Of a DNA stretch of 64,000 bases, positions 42,333 to 50,665 are shown in pieces; the first letter of the stretch is position 1; every line of letters starts with the position of its first letter. The translations under genes were made by a program, and so were the position numbers. Origin of the DNA: G963422705 sp963422705 (GTDB lineage: Bacteria; Poribacteria; WGA-4E; WGA-3G). The notes under the pieces were generated by a model. It saw only the letters and a list, made by a program, of their open reading frames with translations, searched no databases and had not been told where the DNA came from. Where the stretch lies: positions 3,844,001 through 3,908,000 of the forward strand of contig OY730443.1 of NCBI GenBank assembly GCA_963422705.1. The letters run 5' to 3'.

Positions 42333-42422
42333 ACTTCTTCGTCATAACCCCTTGTGAGAGATGTGGCGTGCGGCATTTCTGGGAGTTTATAGATAGGCGT
42401 AAACAATCACGCGTACTTGCTA

Positions 42423-43199
42423 TCAAACCCGACGTGCCTTGACAGCATACATGGGCCATGAAAAGTAAAAATCATTCCCTTCCGTCTGGACGGTATAATG
42501 CGCGCTGGCTTCCTCTAGGGAGAGTTCCGTGAATGCCTCGCGAATCTCTTTAACCAATTCTGGTGAGTTCTTCTCCGGGCGTACCCACCATGCAAAAGAC
42601 ATCTGGGCATTTCGCACATGCGCGGTTTTTTCTAAGACAAATCCTGCATCGGTAATCATACGTTCCCACTGAGACGGCGGGTACCCATACACATGCGAAT
42701 TATCGCGCAATGTCTCTACGCGATTCTGCCAGGCAATCAATTTCTCGGATTCCGGGGAGACAGAATCTACCATGCAAAACCGTCCATTCGTCCTCAAAAC
42801 CCGGTGTACTTCTCTTAAAAATGCTGGAACGTCCTGAAAATGATGCGGCGCCAGGCGGCACGTCACGATATCATAGCGCTCGTTCGGAAACGGAAGCGTC
42901 TCAGCAGCGGCGAGTGCAAAATCAACGTTTCCGATTGCCTGTTCGCGCGCCAACTGTGCCGCCTTCAGTACCATCTCTTTAGTCAAATCTGTGGCAACCA
43001 CATGCCTCACTTTTGAGGCAAAGGCGAACGCAGTAAACCCTGTTCCGGTGGCGATGTCCAATACGCGTTCACTTCCTGTCGGCTCGGCGAACTCAAGGAT
43101 TACAGTTAACGTGTTGCCTTTTGCATGTGCGATGCTTTGTGCGTAATATTCGGCGTGTTGGCTAAACTGTTGCCTCACTGCGTTATGTATGGATTTCAT
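42423..43199 (-). CDS. Class I SAM-dependent methyltransferase
   Basis: The 258-residue protein is a class I methyltransferase of the UbiE-like type. SAM motif I is VLDIATGTGFTAFAF near residue 42, followed by VVATDLTKEM, and the post-motif segment YDIVTCRLAPHHFQD near residue 110 with LREVHRVLRTNGRFCMVDS. The acceptor is unknown. It ends a six-gene minus-strand operon, 14 nt after the alcohol dehydrogenase. Confidence 0.87.
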   Translation of the reverse strand: MKSIHNAVRQQFSQHAEYYAQSIAHAKGNTLTVILEFAEPTGSERVLDIATGTGFTAFAFASKVRHVVATDLTKEMVLKAAQLAREQAIGNVDFALAAAETLPFPNERYDIVTCRLAPHHFQDVPAFLREVHRVLRTNGRFCMVDSVSPESEKLIAWQNRVETLRDNSHVYGYPPSQWERMITDAGFVLEKTAHVRNAQMSFAWWVRPEKNSPELVKEIREAFTELSLEEASAHYTVQTEGNDFYFSWPMYAVKARRV

Positions 43200-43213
43200 A
43201 TTTTCTTCTGGTA

Positions 43214-44317
43214 TTAATCAAAAACGATAACCCCGCGCGCATTTTTCCCCGCTTCCATATCAGCGAAAGCTTCATTAATTTGTTGAAGTCGGTAATGTTG
43301 CGTAATCAGTTCGTCTAGTTTGAGCTTACCTTCTTCATGGAGGTTGAGAAGTTTCGGCATATCGACACGCGGCTGGCATGAACCGTAGAAAGAGCCGATG
43401 ATTTTCTTTTCACTGGCGACGAATTCCTGCGCCGGAATACTGAATTCGGCTTGGTGGTGCGCCATCCCGACAATCACAGCCGTGCCTGCCGGCCGCACCA
43501 TGTGATATGCTTGCCGGATTGTTTTTGGATTCCCGATAACCTCAAACGCGTAGTCAACCCCGCGGCCCTCTGTTAATTCTCGAACGGTTTCTACCGGGTC
43601 ATTTTCAGTCGCACTAACGGTATCTGTAGCCCCAAAACTTTTGGAAAAAAGCAGTTTTTTCTTTGAGATATCGACGGCGATAATCCGTTCAGCTTGTGCC
43701 AGCACCGCGCCCTGAATCACATTCAAACCGACGCCACCTGCCCCAATGACTGCGACGGAGCTGCCGGGTTCTACCTGTGCTGTGTTGAGGACTGCCCCGA
43801 CACCTGTGGTAACACCACATCCAACGAGTGCGGCTTTTTCCAATGAGTGGTGTGGTTCAATTTTAACGAGGTTTTGTTGGGGAACAACCAGGTATTCTGA
43901 CATCGTAGCGATACGTGCCATCTGGAGGATGCCATCGCCGGATTTATTGCGGAGCCTGTAAGTCCCGTCTAACTGCAACCCATGCGGGACGTTATAACTT
44001 TCGCAGAGGCAGACGCGTTCCATTTGGCACATGCGACACTCGCCACAATAACTGACGAAAGAGAGAATCACCGCGTTGCCGGGGCGTACGTAAGTGACAT
44101 CTGCGCCGACTTTTTCAATCACCCCGGCCCCCTCATGGCCGAGTGCAACGGCTGCATCGTAATAGATTTTCCCGGTAACGACAGATAAATCAGAATGGCA
44201 TACCCCACTCGCCGCGGTGCGAATAAGGACTTCGTTCGCTTTAGGCTCGTCTAATTCAAGTTGTTCAACGACAACAGGTTGGTTGTGTTCATAGACAACG
44301 GCGGCGCGCGTTTTCAT
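43214..44317 (-). CDS. Zinc-dependent alcohol dehydrogenase (MDR superfamily)
   Basis: The 367-residue protein is a zinc-type alcohol dehydrogenase. Catalytic zinc ligands are seen in SGVCHSDLSV (Cys, near residue 38) and GHEGAGVIEKVG (His). The structural zinc cysteines are in SYCGECRMCQMERVCLCES. The Rossmann fold has VAVIGAGGVGLNVIQGA near residue 189 and MAHHQAEFSIP later. The layout resembles class III or benzyl-alcohol dehydrogenases. Its neighbours are sugar enzymes, but no substrate can be named. It lies between the sugar isomerase and the methyltransferase in a minus operon. Confidence 0.9.
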   Translation of the reverse strand: MKTRAAVVYEHNQPVVVEQLELDEPKANEVLIRTAASGVCHSDLSVVTGKIYYDAAVALGHEGAGVIEKVGADVTYVRPGNAVILSFVSYCGECRMCQMERVCLCESYNVPHGLQLDGTYRLRNKSGDGILQMARIATMSEYLVVPQQNLVKIEPHHSLEKAALVGCGVTTGVGAVLNTAQVEPGSSVAVIGAGGVGLNVIQGAVLAQAERIIAVDISKKKLLFSKSFGATDTVSATENDPVETVRELTEGRGVDYAFEVIGNPKTIRQAYHMVRPAGTAVIVGMAHHQAEFSIPAQEFVASEKKIIGSFYGSCQPRVDMPKLLNLHEEGKLKLDELITQHYRLQQINEAFADMEAGKNARGVIVFD

Positions 44318-44334
44318 TGTGTTTTCCCCCTCGG

Positions 44335-45135
44335 CTATAGCAATGCTTCCAAATAGCTTCTTGCTTTTCGCATCGATTCAACTGGCTCTGATTCGCCTTC
44401 ATAAACGACTGAGAGGCACCCGTTATACCCGACGCGGCGTAAAATATCTAAAACGCGAGGGTAGTCGAGCCACTCTTCAACGCCGGTGTCAATCCGATAG
44501 AACTTCGTCCGGACGTATACGGCATACGGTGCGGTTTGTTCAATACTCGCGTAGCAGTCATAATCCGGGTGCGGTGTGCCGCGATGCCCACTCGCCCCCG
44601 GTGAACCGGCATACTGCCCCGTATCCAGGATATGTGTAAAGTACGGATGGTTCACTCCATTCAATGCCCTGAGGACTGCTTTCCCATCCCTGGTAACATT
44701 ATTGTGGTTGTGATTCTGTAAACCGACGAGGATTCCGGATTCATATCCGTACTCAGCCACCTCCTTAAACGCTTCAATCATCGGTGGCCACAAGGTTTCC
44801 TCATCCTCGCAATCGTCAGGTACATAGGCTGCGAAGACCCGGACGAGTGGGCAGCTCATAAAGACTGCCACGTCAATCCACTGCTTAATGCGTGCGATTT
44901 GCTCTGGGTGTTGAGCGGTGGGCACACCGAAATTATTGCTGATGCCGATGTAGCTTAGCGGCAACCCTTTGCGTATCAGCGTGCATTTCAACTCACGCAG
45001 ATATGCCGCATCCGTGGATTCAAAAGCGCTTGAATGCAGTTCAATTACGTCAAAACCGAGATTGTATACGATTTCGGCGAACGCGGTTGCCGTCGTGTTT
45101 CTCACATTGAGGGACATGGCACCTAATTTCATCAT
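44335..45135 (-). CDS. Sugar phosphate isomerase/epimerase, xylose-isomerase-like
   Basis: The 266-residue protein is a third xylose-isomerase-like TIM barrel. It has NLGFDVIELHSSAFES, CPLVRVFAAYVP, LVGLQNHNHNNVT near residue 142 and THILDTGQYAG with the metal Asp near residue 175. The usual Glu of the first ligand site is replaced by Gln-Asn-His (GLQNHNHN), a known variant of this superfamily. SVVYEGES near the end holds the last Glu. Start at ATG 45135 (or 45132) is backed by AAGGAG about 10 nt upstream. Confidence 0.85.
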   Translation of the reverse strand: MMKLGAMSLNVRNTTATAFAEIVYNLGFDVIELHSSAFESTDAAYLRELKCTLIRKGLPLSYIGISNNFGVPTAQHPEQIARIKQWIDVAVFMSCPLVRVFAAYVPDDCEDEETLWPPMIEAFKEVAEYGYESGILVGLQNHNHNNVTRDGKAVLRALNGVNHPYFTHILDTGQYAGSPGASGHRGTPHPDYDCYASIEQTAPYAVYVRTKFYRIDTGVEEWLDYPRVLDILRRVGYNGCLSVVYEGESEPVESMRKARSYLEALL

Positions 45136-45184
45136 CAGGGAATTCTCCTTTCGAGCGGAGCGCCTAGGCCAGATTGCCGCCAGC

Positions 45185-46006
45185 CTATTCGAAATCGCGA
45201 GCACTCTCTTTCATCAACATTTTGGTTAATTGATTGGAGGATTTGAAAAATGTTTTCAACGTCTGTTGCAGCGCATGCAGTTCCTGGCGGCTGTTCTCAA
45301 GGGCTTTAATGCGTTCATCAAAAGCTTCAAGTTGATTTAAATGGTCAAGAATGTTCTGTACCATATTTTCGAGCGCCTGGTACTGCTGTCGTTCCTGTTC
45401 CAGTTCTTCCACCCTGTTCATTATTAAAGCGAGACTTTTCTGGGTTTGCGTGAGTTCACGTTGTAGCTTTTGTGTGAAAGTGATTAATTTTTTAAGCGTA
45501 TCTGTGGTTTTGTAAGTCTGCTTTTCATCTAGGTGGTTTTCTTGCTCTTGTGTGGGGCGTGAATGTGACGGATATTCACCATGATTGTCAACTTCTGTAT
45601 CGCCATCGGTAACGTTTTGAAAAATGCCGAGCATCTTAATCTGATATAGAGCGCGTCGATAGTATTCTCGATGTTCAGCATAGCTAATTTGAATTCGGAT
45701 TTCTTCATCCGTGTCCAGTTTAGTCAACCGGTTCTGAACATTCCGGATTACGACATTGTTATACCCAAATTCGTCATGCGGTTTCGCATTCAACTGTCGG
45801 AGGTATCGGACAAATTCTAAACTATCGGAACTTTCCCTGGCCATCCCCTCGGTATTTAACCCACCGATTACCTTCTCATCTGAGGATTGCTTTTCAGGTA
45901 TAACAATATCCAAAGGCACTTCACCTCGGATTGCTTTCATGCCGATTTCCCAACTATCTGCTGAGGTTTTCCTGCAGTAAGCGATGAAGTTGTAACTAAT
46001 TACCAT
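45185..46006 (-). CDS. Coiled-coil protein of unknown function, 273 residues
   Basis: I do not recognise this protein. The N-terminal 110 residues are a mixed, possibly globular part (VISYNFIAYCRKTSADSWEI, YAEHREYYRRALYQIKMLGIF). The C-terminal half (about residues 155-260) is a strongly predicted coiled coil (TLKKLITFTQKLQRELTQTQ, ENSRQELHALQQTLKTFF). A short charged linker separates them. ATG 46006 has GAGG just upstream; an in-frame TTG at 46021 is less likely. It sits between the kinase and the isomerase in the minus operon, so it may assist them, but this is only context. Confidence 0.65.
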   Translation of the reverse strand: MVISYNFIAYCRKTSADSWEIGMKAIRGEVPLDIVIPEKQSSDEKVIGGLNTEGMARESSDSLEFVRYLRQLNAKPHDEFGYNNVVIRNVQNRLTKLDTDEEIRIQISYAEHREYYRRALYQIKMLGIFQNVTDGDTEVDNHGEYPSHSRPTQEQENHLDEKQTYKTTDTLKKLITFTQKLQRELTQTQKSLALIMNRVEELEQERQQYQALENMVQNILDHLNQLEAFDERIKALENSRQELHALQQTLKTFFKSSNQLTKMLMKESARDFE

Positions 46007-46108
46007 TGTTTCCTCACTCAACTTGCCGTTCTGTTGGCGCGAAAGAGCGGTAAAGATGGATAAAAAAGAGAAAGAAATTATCTTTCTGCCTTGATTCTGT
46101 ATCTCAGT

Positions 46109-46945
46109 TTAAATCGATTTTAATCGTGACATCACCTGTTTGAATGTTGGAATATTTGAAGTGCCGATTCCTTCGACAGCGAAAGAGGCGACACAGTGTG
46201 CGAAATTGAGGGCATGTTCTACAGAGCGGGTGCGGCAATAATTAATTAAAAAGGCTGTTGCAAACACATCCCCTGCCCCCGTCGGGTCAATTTCATTAAT
46301 AGGATATGCGGGAAATTTGATGACATTCCCGTTTTCGAAGAGCTGGGCGTCCCGGGCGCCCCGCGTTAACACAACAATGGGTGTCAATTTGATGTATTTT
46401 TCCAATTCATCCGGGTATATTCCCAAATCCTCGTCGCTGAGAATCAAGATGTGCGTATGTGGCAAAATGTCTTCGGCGTTTTCCCAACGTTTTGGAAAAA
46501 CCCGTCCGTCATCGTCCCATTGACGCATCCACCCTTGCGGCGTTAACCCAATAAGCGTTTCATCACTAAACGCGTGAATCACGTCTGCATCCACCTCACC
46601 GGAAATCGGACAGAGATAAACGATATCCGGGCGACGCCACTCCGGCGGAATGTGTTCCGGGCCTAAATTCATAGCAAGCCCTGCGATGGATTGCTGCCGG
46701 TTTCCGTGTTCGTCGTACTGATTTTCAAAAATAGTGGTTTCTCTTGCTTGATGATAATGGGTTTCAATGTCTTTCAACAGCGCATTCTGCCGTTCAAAAT
46801 CAGGTCCAACAGACGTAACAGCCCGGGCACGGCTTCCGAGATTCCGGGCCGTCATCGTTGCATAAGCAGCGGAACCGCCAATGATGTGCCCACCCGGCGT
46901 GACATCATAGCAAAAATGTCCAACAGATAGAAAAGTTGATGGCAT
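46109..46945 (-). CDS. PfkB-family carbohydrate kinase
   Basis: The 278-residue protein is a compact PfkB kinase. IIGGSAAYATMTARNLGSRA near residue 21 is the substrate-site segment, and IDPTGAGDVFATAFLINY near residue 218 is the catalytic motif with the Asp base. It is shorter than usual at the N-terminus, lacking part of the lid. Similar short members act on ribokinase-type sugars or nucleosides; the substrate here is unknown. It is followed by the coiled-coil gene after 87 nt and preceded by the RhaM gene. Confidence 0.86.
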   Translation of the reverse strand: MPSTFLSVGHFCYDVTPGGHIIGGSAAYATMTARNLGSRARAVTSVGPDFERQNALLKDIETHYHQARETTIFENQYDEHGNRQQSIAGLAMNLGPEHIPPEWRRPDIVYLCPISGEVDADVIHAFSDETLIGLTPQGWMRQWDDDGRVFPKRWENAEDILPHTHILILSDEDLGIYPDELEKYIKLTPIVVLTRGARDAQLFENGNVIKFPAYPINEIDPTGAGDVFATAFLINYCRTRSVEHALNFAHCVASFAVEGIGTSNIPTFKQVMSRLKSI

Positions 46946-46957
46946 TTTCGTTATCCT

Positions 46958-47290
46958 TTACAATTCAAAAACCGGCGCCATGCGTGCCCACCATTCGTCA
47001 GGGCGTGCCTCAGCGACAGGTTCTTGGAAGGTACGCATTAACGTGTCCCATTCCTTGCATCGCGGATGTTGCGCCAGGTATCGAGGGAAATCCCGTTCAA
47101 TTTCAAAACTGTCCTCCGTTTCAAGCGCCATGAAAAGCCGCCGGCCCAAGAGATAGATATTCATCTTCGTAATGCCAACGTTTTTGAGCGCGTCCACCAC
47201 CTCCGGCCAGGCATTCTGGTGATATTCTTTGTATTGTTCAATGACTAGCGGTTCCTTTTTCAAATTCAGTGTTAACCCAAAGTGTTTCAT
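46958..47290 (-). CDS. RhaM-like sugar mutarotase
   Basis: The 110-residue protein matches the L-rhamnose/L-fucose mutarotase family, which equilibrates sugar anomers. Family features are QYKEYHQNAWPEVVDALKNV at residues 19-38, KMNIYLLGRRLFMALETED and the C-terminal WWARMAPVFEL. It is the first gene of the six-gene minus operon with a PfkB kinase and an isomerase, suggesting catabolism of a deoxy or related sugar. No rhamnose or fucose isomerase with the classic signature is seen in the operon. Confidence 0.85.
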   Translation of the reverse strand: MKHFGLTLNLKKEPLVIEQYKEYHQNAWPEVVDALKNVGITKMNIYLLGRRLFMALETEDSFEIERDFPRYLAQHPRCKEWDTLMRTFQEPVAEARPDEWWARMAPVFEL

Positions 47291-47731
47291 TTTCTTGCTC
47301 TTCCGATGAAATAACGCATCGTTAAAAATTCTATCTTGATAGTTCTATTCGGTTATTCTTTACCGCTCTGCGGAAAACCACAAAACTTCCCGGTAGGAGA
47401 TATCTCCACGTTCCGCCCCGCTTCGCAAATCCACAAAAATCTCGAAACCGAAAATTCCCTTGATTACAAGTATGGTATCAGATTTTGGCGCTTTTATCAA
47501 TTTCTTTTTCAGAAAGGAGGAGAGAGATTCCGTTTTCTACGCGATGATAACTCCATAAAAGCCTTGTAGTCGCCCTTTGTGGATACGCATTTTCCCCTCG
47601 GAGGATTTTGATTTTTGCAGCTTCATAAATCTGATGCCTAGTCCCTACCGATACTGCACCGAATCGTCAAGAAACGCGGAAACCGCACACTGTTTTAAAA
47701 TTCAATGTGCCTAGGCACAAACGTTCCCCTC
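47291..47731. other. Intergenic stretch without a recognised gene
   Basis: A 441-nt divergent gap. It contains an isolated AAAGGAGGAGAG at about 47514-47525, an AT-rich stretch and no convincing frame. I see no RNA structure that I can name. Confidence 0.3.
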
Positions 47732-47761
47732 TTGTCGTAATTAGATTTTTCATGGTATAAT
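47732..47761 (+). promoter_or_regulatory. Extended -10 promoter of the VWA gene
   Basis: TTGTCG (47732-47737) and TATAAT (47756-47761) are spaced by 18 nt, with TGG before the -10. The gene starts 53 nt later after an AAGGAG. Confidence 0.65.
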
Positions 47762-47814
47762 AGCACGGACTCAGAAGGAAAATCCTTCATTTCAAGGAGT
47801 GTCAGCAGAACGCG

Positions 47815-48888
47815 ATGAAACGTTTCTTTCAGAAAATCATTTCAAAAGCCTTAGTTCTGTCGGTTACGTTCCATATTTTTCTGGCTGTGGGGCTCAGTCT
47901 GTTATATCGAGAGAGAGTAGCGCGTCCCCAAGGCCACATTTCAGCAATCTCAATTTCCGAAAATCGGGAGCGCTTGCCTGTGCGTCGCCTGAAACGTCCC
48001 CCGCATGTCCCGTTGCAATTATCGGTTGCCCCTCAGACATCGCCACGGTTTCAGGTGATAGAGGTTCGTTCTACTAACCCTTTCGAACCGGCTAACCCAT
48101 TTTTGCATCAGGAGACTAAACTCCAGTTTCAGACTGAGGCGCTGTCTGCTCCATCTGCTGTCGGGCGCGGAACCTATCGGGGAGATTCATCGTTAGTTCC
48201 TGGCTCGCAAGGAAGAAGAATAGGTTCAGGCATTTCAGCCGGCATTGCGAGAGAAGGTTACCGAAACCCACAGCACCGTTTTTTTCACAATTCCGTTCAA
48301 AAACCGGGTGCTGCTGTTGCTGAACTGACACTCCCCGATATGGCTCTAACTAAGATAGGTAAGCACATTGTAGCCAGTCGTACCAGCAATCGCGTCGACA
48401 TTGTTTTTGTCATCGATGGAAGTGGAAGTATGAAAAACGATATTAACGCTGTACGTGAACACCTCGGGCATATGACAGCGTTGTTTCATGCGGCAAACAT
48501 AGACTTTACCATCGGCGTCGTGGCTTTCCGGAGCGGGATGGGATATACACTGCTCGGGTTAGATTTTGAGATAGTTCCGCAAACGCGTTCAATTTCACAC
48601 ATTAAACGTATCTTGAGACAATTGCGATGCAGCGGTGATGAAAACACACTCGATGCATTGGTACGCGCTGCGGATGAGGTGAGGTTTCGCCGAAATGCCG
48701 ATGTCCATTTCATTCTCGTCACGGATGAATATGTAAGTGGCGACTACTCTCACACTGACGTGATTATGAAGATGCAGGCGTCGAAAATCCGCGTCGATAT
48801 TATCGGACGTGATGAGCCTTCTCAAAAATTCATCGCCGCAAGGACCGGGGGGTTATGGCTCCCTATTTCTAGCCTCTTGATTGAGTGA
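47815..48888 (+). CDS. VWA-domain protein with N-terminal membrane anchor
   Basis: The 357-residue protein has a single N-terminal membrane helix (LVLSVTFHIFLAVGLSLLY), a proline- and arginine-rich region (about residues 35-190) and a VWA domain from about residue 195. The metal site is VDIVFVIDGSGSMKNDINAV (D-x-S-x-S) with later Thr in GDENTLDALV and Asp in ILVTDEY. The helix-plus-proline layout recalls TonB-like envelope proteins. VWA domains usually bind proteins through a metal ion. An AAGGAG lies 15 nt upstream. Function unknown. Confidence 0.8.
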   Translation: MKRFFQKIISKALVLSVTFHIFLAVGLSLLYRERVARPQGHISAISISENRERLPVRRLKRPPHVPLQLSVAPQTSPRFQVIEVRSTNPFEPANPFLHQETKLQFQTEALSAPSAVGRGTYRGDSSLVPGSQGRRIGSGISAGIAREGYRNPQHRFFHNSVQKPGAAVAELTLPDMALTKIGKHIVASRTSNRVDIVFVIDGSGSMKNDINAVREHLGHMTALFHAANIDFTIGVVAFRSGMGYTLLGLDFEIVPQTRSISHIKRILRQLRCSGDENTLDALVRAADEVRFRRNADVHFILVTDEYVSGDYSHTDVIMKMQASKIRVDIIGRDEPSQKFIAARTGGLWLPISSLLIE

Positions 48889-48903
48889 AAATATCTGTTT
48901 TTA

Positions 48904-48932
48904 TTGACAGAATTCGACATAAATGTTATAAT
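48904..48932 (+). promoter_or_regulatory. Consensus sigma-70 promoter of def
   Basis: Perfect TTGACA (48904-48909) and TATAAT (48927-48932) with a 17-nt spacer and TGT just before the -10. The def start is 37 nt later. Confidence 0.85.
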
Positions 48933-48968
48933 ACCTTAATTTGTTAGAGATGGAGTACTGCTCGAAGC

Positions 48969-49568
48969 ATGCCAAGACGGAAAAGGAAAAGTAGAAATAC
49001 AGAGCCTGTAGACGAAAGCGTAGCAGCTGCGCCGTGTCTGCCTGAAACAACCCCGCTGCAACTTCGTTACTATGGTGACGCGGTTCTTCGACAACGCGCG
49101 ACGGCGGTTGAACGCATCGCCGCCGCCGAACTTCAACTCGCTGAAGAGATGTTACGAACGCTGTACGCAACCGGAAACGGAATAGGGCTCGCTGCAACGC
49201 AGGTTGGGGCTTTGAAACGTCTAGTTATTGTCGATATCGGTGACGAGAACGATGATACGTACGTGCCTTTGATACTGTTTAACCCCGAAATTCTCAGTGC
49301 CGCTGGCGAAGTCATTATGGAAGAAGGTTGCTTGAGCCTTCCGGGAATTACGGCGGACGTGAAACGCCCAGAGCGAATCATCGTTGAAGGGCTTAACCCT
49401 CAAAATCAACAAATTCGGATTGAAGCGGATGACTTGCTAGCCCGCGTGCTCCAACACGAAATTGACCATCTGAACGGGATTCTATTTATTGACAGAATCA
49501 GCGGATTAAAACGGAAGGAACTCACTCCGGAATTGCAGGAAATACAACGGGCAGAACGCCCGGTTTAA
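48969..49568 (+). CDS. def: Peptide deformylase
   Basis: Deformylase removes formyl groups from nascent proteins. All three motifs are present in the 199-residue protein: GIGLAATQVG near residue 77, EEGCLSLPG near residue 118 (metal Cys), and QHEIDHLNG near residue 161 (HExxH). The first 30 residues are a hydrophilic extension not found in the usual enzyme. It has a consensus promoter of its own. LarE follows 51 nt later. Confidence 0.96.
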   Translation: MPRRKRKSRNTEPVDESVAAAPCLPETTPLQLRYYGDAVLRQRATAVERIAAAELQLAEEMLRTLYATGNGIGLAATQVGALKRLVIVDIGDENDDTYVPLILFNPEILSAAGEVIMEEGCLSLPGITADVKRPERIIVEGLNPQNQQIRIEADDLLARVLQHEIDHLNGILFIDRISGLKRKELTPELQEIQRAERPV

Positions 49569-49619
49569 CACTTCACAGGCTGCAGCATCTCGACGTTCAA
49601 AAAAAATGAGGCTTCAACC

Positions 49620-50549
49620 ATGCTAAGAGAACTAGGCAACACGGATAAAGAAATTGCATCCATAGAATTGGATGCTCCACCCCTACAGACGAAACTGAAG
49701 GCGTTGTTCACCTCTTTGCTGCGGTACGAACGCGTTATCGTGGCGTTTTCTGGTGGAGTAGACAGCACCTTTCTGGCGGCATCAGCCCATCGCGCATTAG
49801 GCGATAATGCGCTCGCTGTCACAGCGATTTCCGATTCCTATCCCACCCGGGAGATGCGTGCAGCCCAAGATATCGCAAAGCAGCTTGGTATCCGGATGGA
49901 GACTGTACACACCCAAGAATTAGAATTGGACGGATACGCCAGCAACCCCACAAACCGCTGTTATTTTTGCAAAACGGAACTGTTCGATAAACTACGCCCT
50001 ATCGCTGACAAATATGATGTTGGCACCATCGTCTATGGCGCAATCCCCGACGATGTCGGAGAACACCGCCCCGGCATGGACGCCGCAAAACAGATGGGAA
50101 TTCAAGCCCCTTTAATTGATGTTAATCTCACGAAGGCAGAAATCCGGGAAATCTCAAAAATGTGGAAACTCCCTACCTGGAATAAACCCGCTTTCGCATG
50201 CCTGTCTTCTCGTTTCCCTTATGGCACACGAATCACACGCCCATTGCTGAGGAAGGTGGATGCAGCCGAACAATTGCTTTACGATCTAGGGATACGCCAA
50301 TTCCGGGTGCGCCATCACGGCGAACTCGCCCGAATTGAGCTTGAAGCCGAAGAAATCTCACGAATAATCCCTAAAGACGTCCGCACCAAGATTAACTCGT
50401 ACTTTAAGAACGAATTGGGGTACACCTACGTCACGCTCGAACTCCAGGGATACCGCTCCGGTAGCCTCAATGAAGGTATCAACAAGCGAAAAAACGAAAA
50501 AATAAACTTGCATGAGAAATCTCCGACGAGATTACCGGCGGATTGCTAA
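49620..50549 (+). CDS. larE: ATP-dependent sacrificial sulfur transferase LarE
   Basis: LarE gives sulfur to make the nickel-pincer cofactor of lactate racemase. The 309-residue protein has the PP-loop FSGGVDSTFL near residue 43, NRCYFCKTELF near residue 114 and the conserved ACLSSRFPYG near residue 196. The family normally ends near SGSLNEG. The last 22 or so codons (NKRKNEKINLHEKSPTRLP...) are translated from the palindrome repeat, so the natural stop has been replaced. No larB or larC is in the window. Some LarE-type proteins work in other sulfur transfer reactions. Confidence 0.9.
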   Translation: MLRELGNTDKEIASIELDAPPLQTKLKALFTSLLRYERVIVAFSGGVDSTFLAASAHRALGDNALAVTAISDSYPTREMRAAQDIAKQLGIRMETVHTQELELDGYASNPTNRCYFCKTELFDKLRPIADKYDVGTIVYGAIPDDVGEHRPGMDAAKQMGIQAPLIDVNLTKAEIREISKMWKLPTWNKPAFACLSSRFPYGTRITRPLLRKVDAAEQLLYDLGIRQFRVRHHGELARIELEAEEISRIIPKDVRTKINSYFKNELGYTYVTLELQGYRSGSLNEGINKRKNEKINLHEKSPTRLPADC

Positions 50550-50662
50550 AAACAACAGAAACCGAGCGGGCTAAGCACGACGAAAAGCGGGCTGAGCACG
50601 ACGAAAAGCATTCTGCACTCGACGAAAAAACAGCAGAAGCCTAGCGCACTGCACATGACGAA
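50484..50662 (+). repeat. Third copy of the palindrome repeat family
   Basis: Begins with GCGAAAAAACGAAAAAA, then AATCTCCGACGAGATT (about 50519-50534) and a diverged 61-bp unit, ending in several CACGACGAAAA motifs and AGCGCACTG. It overlaps the end of larE and lies just before glcF. Confidence 0.85.
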
Positions 50663-50665
50663 GAT

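Noticed and set aside
47291..47731. Riboswitch or small RNA in the gap before the VWA gene
   Set aside because: It lies mostly upstream of the predicted promoter and no known riboswitch core was recognised.
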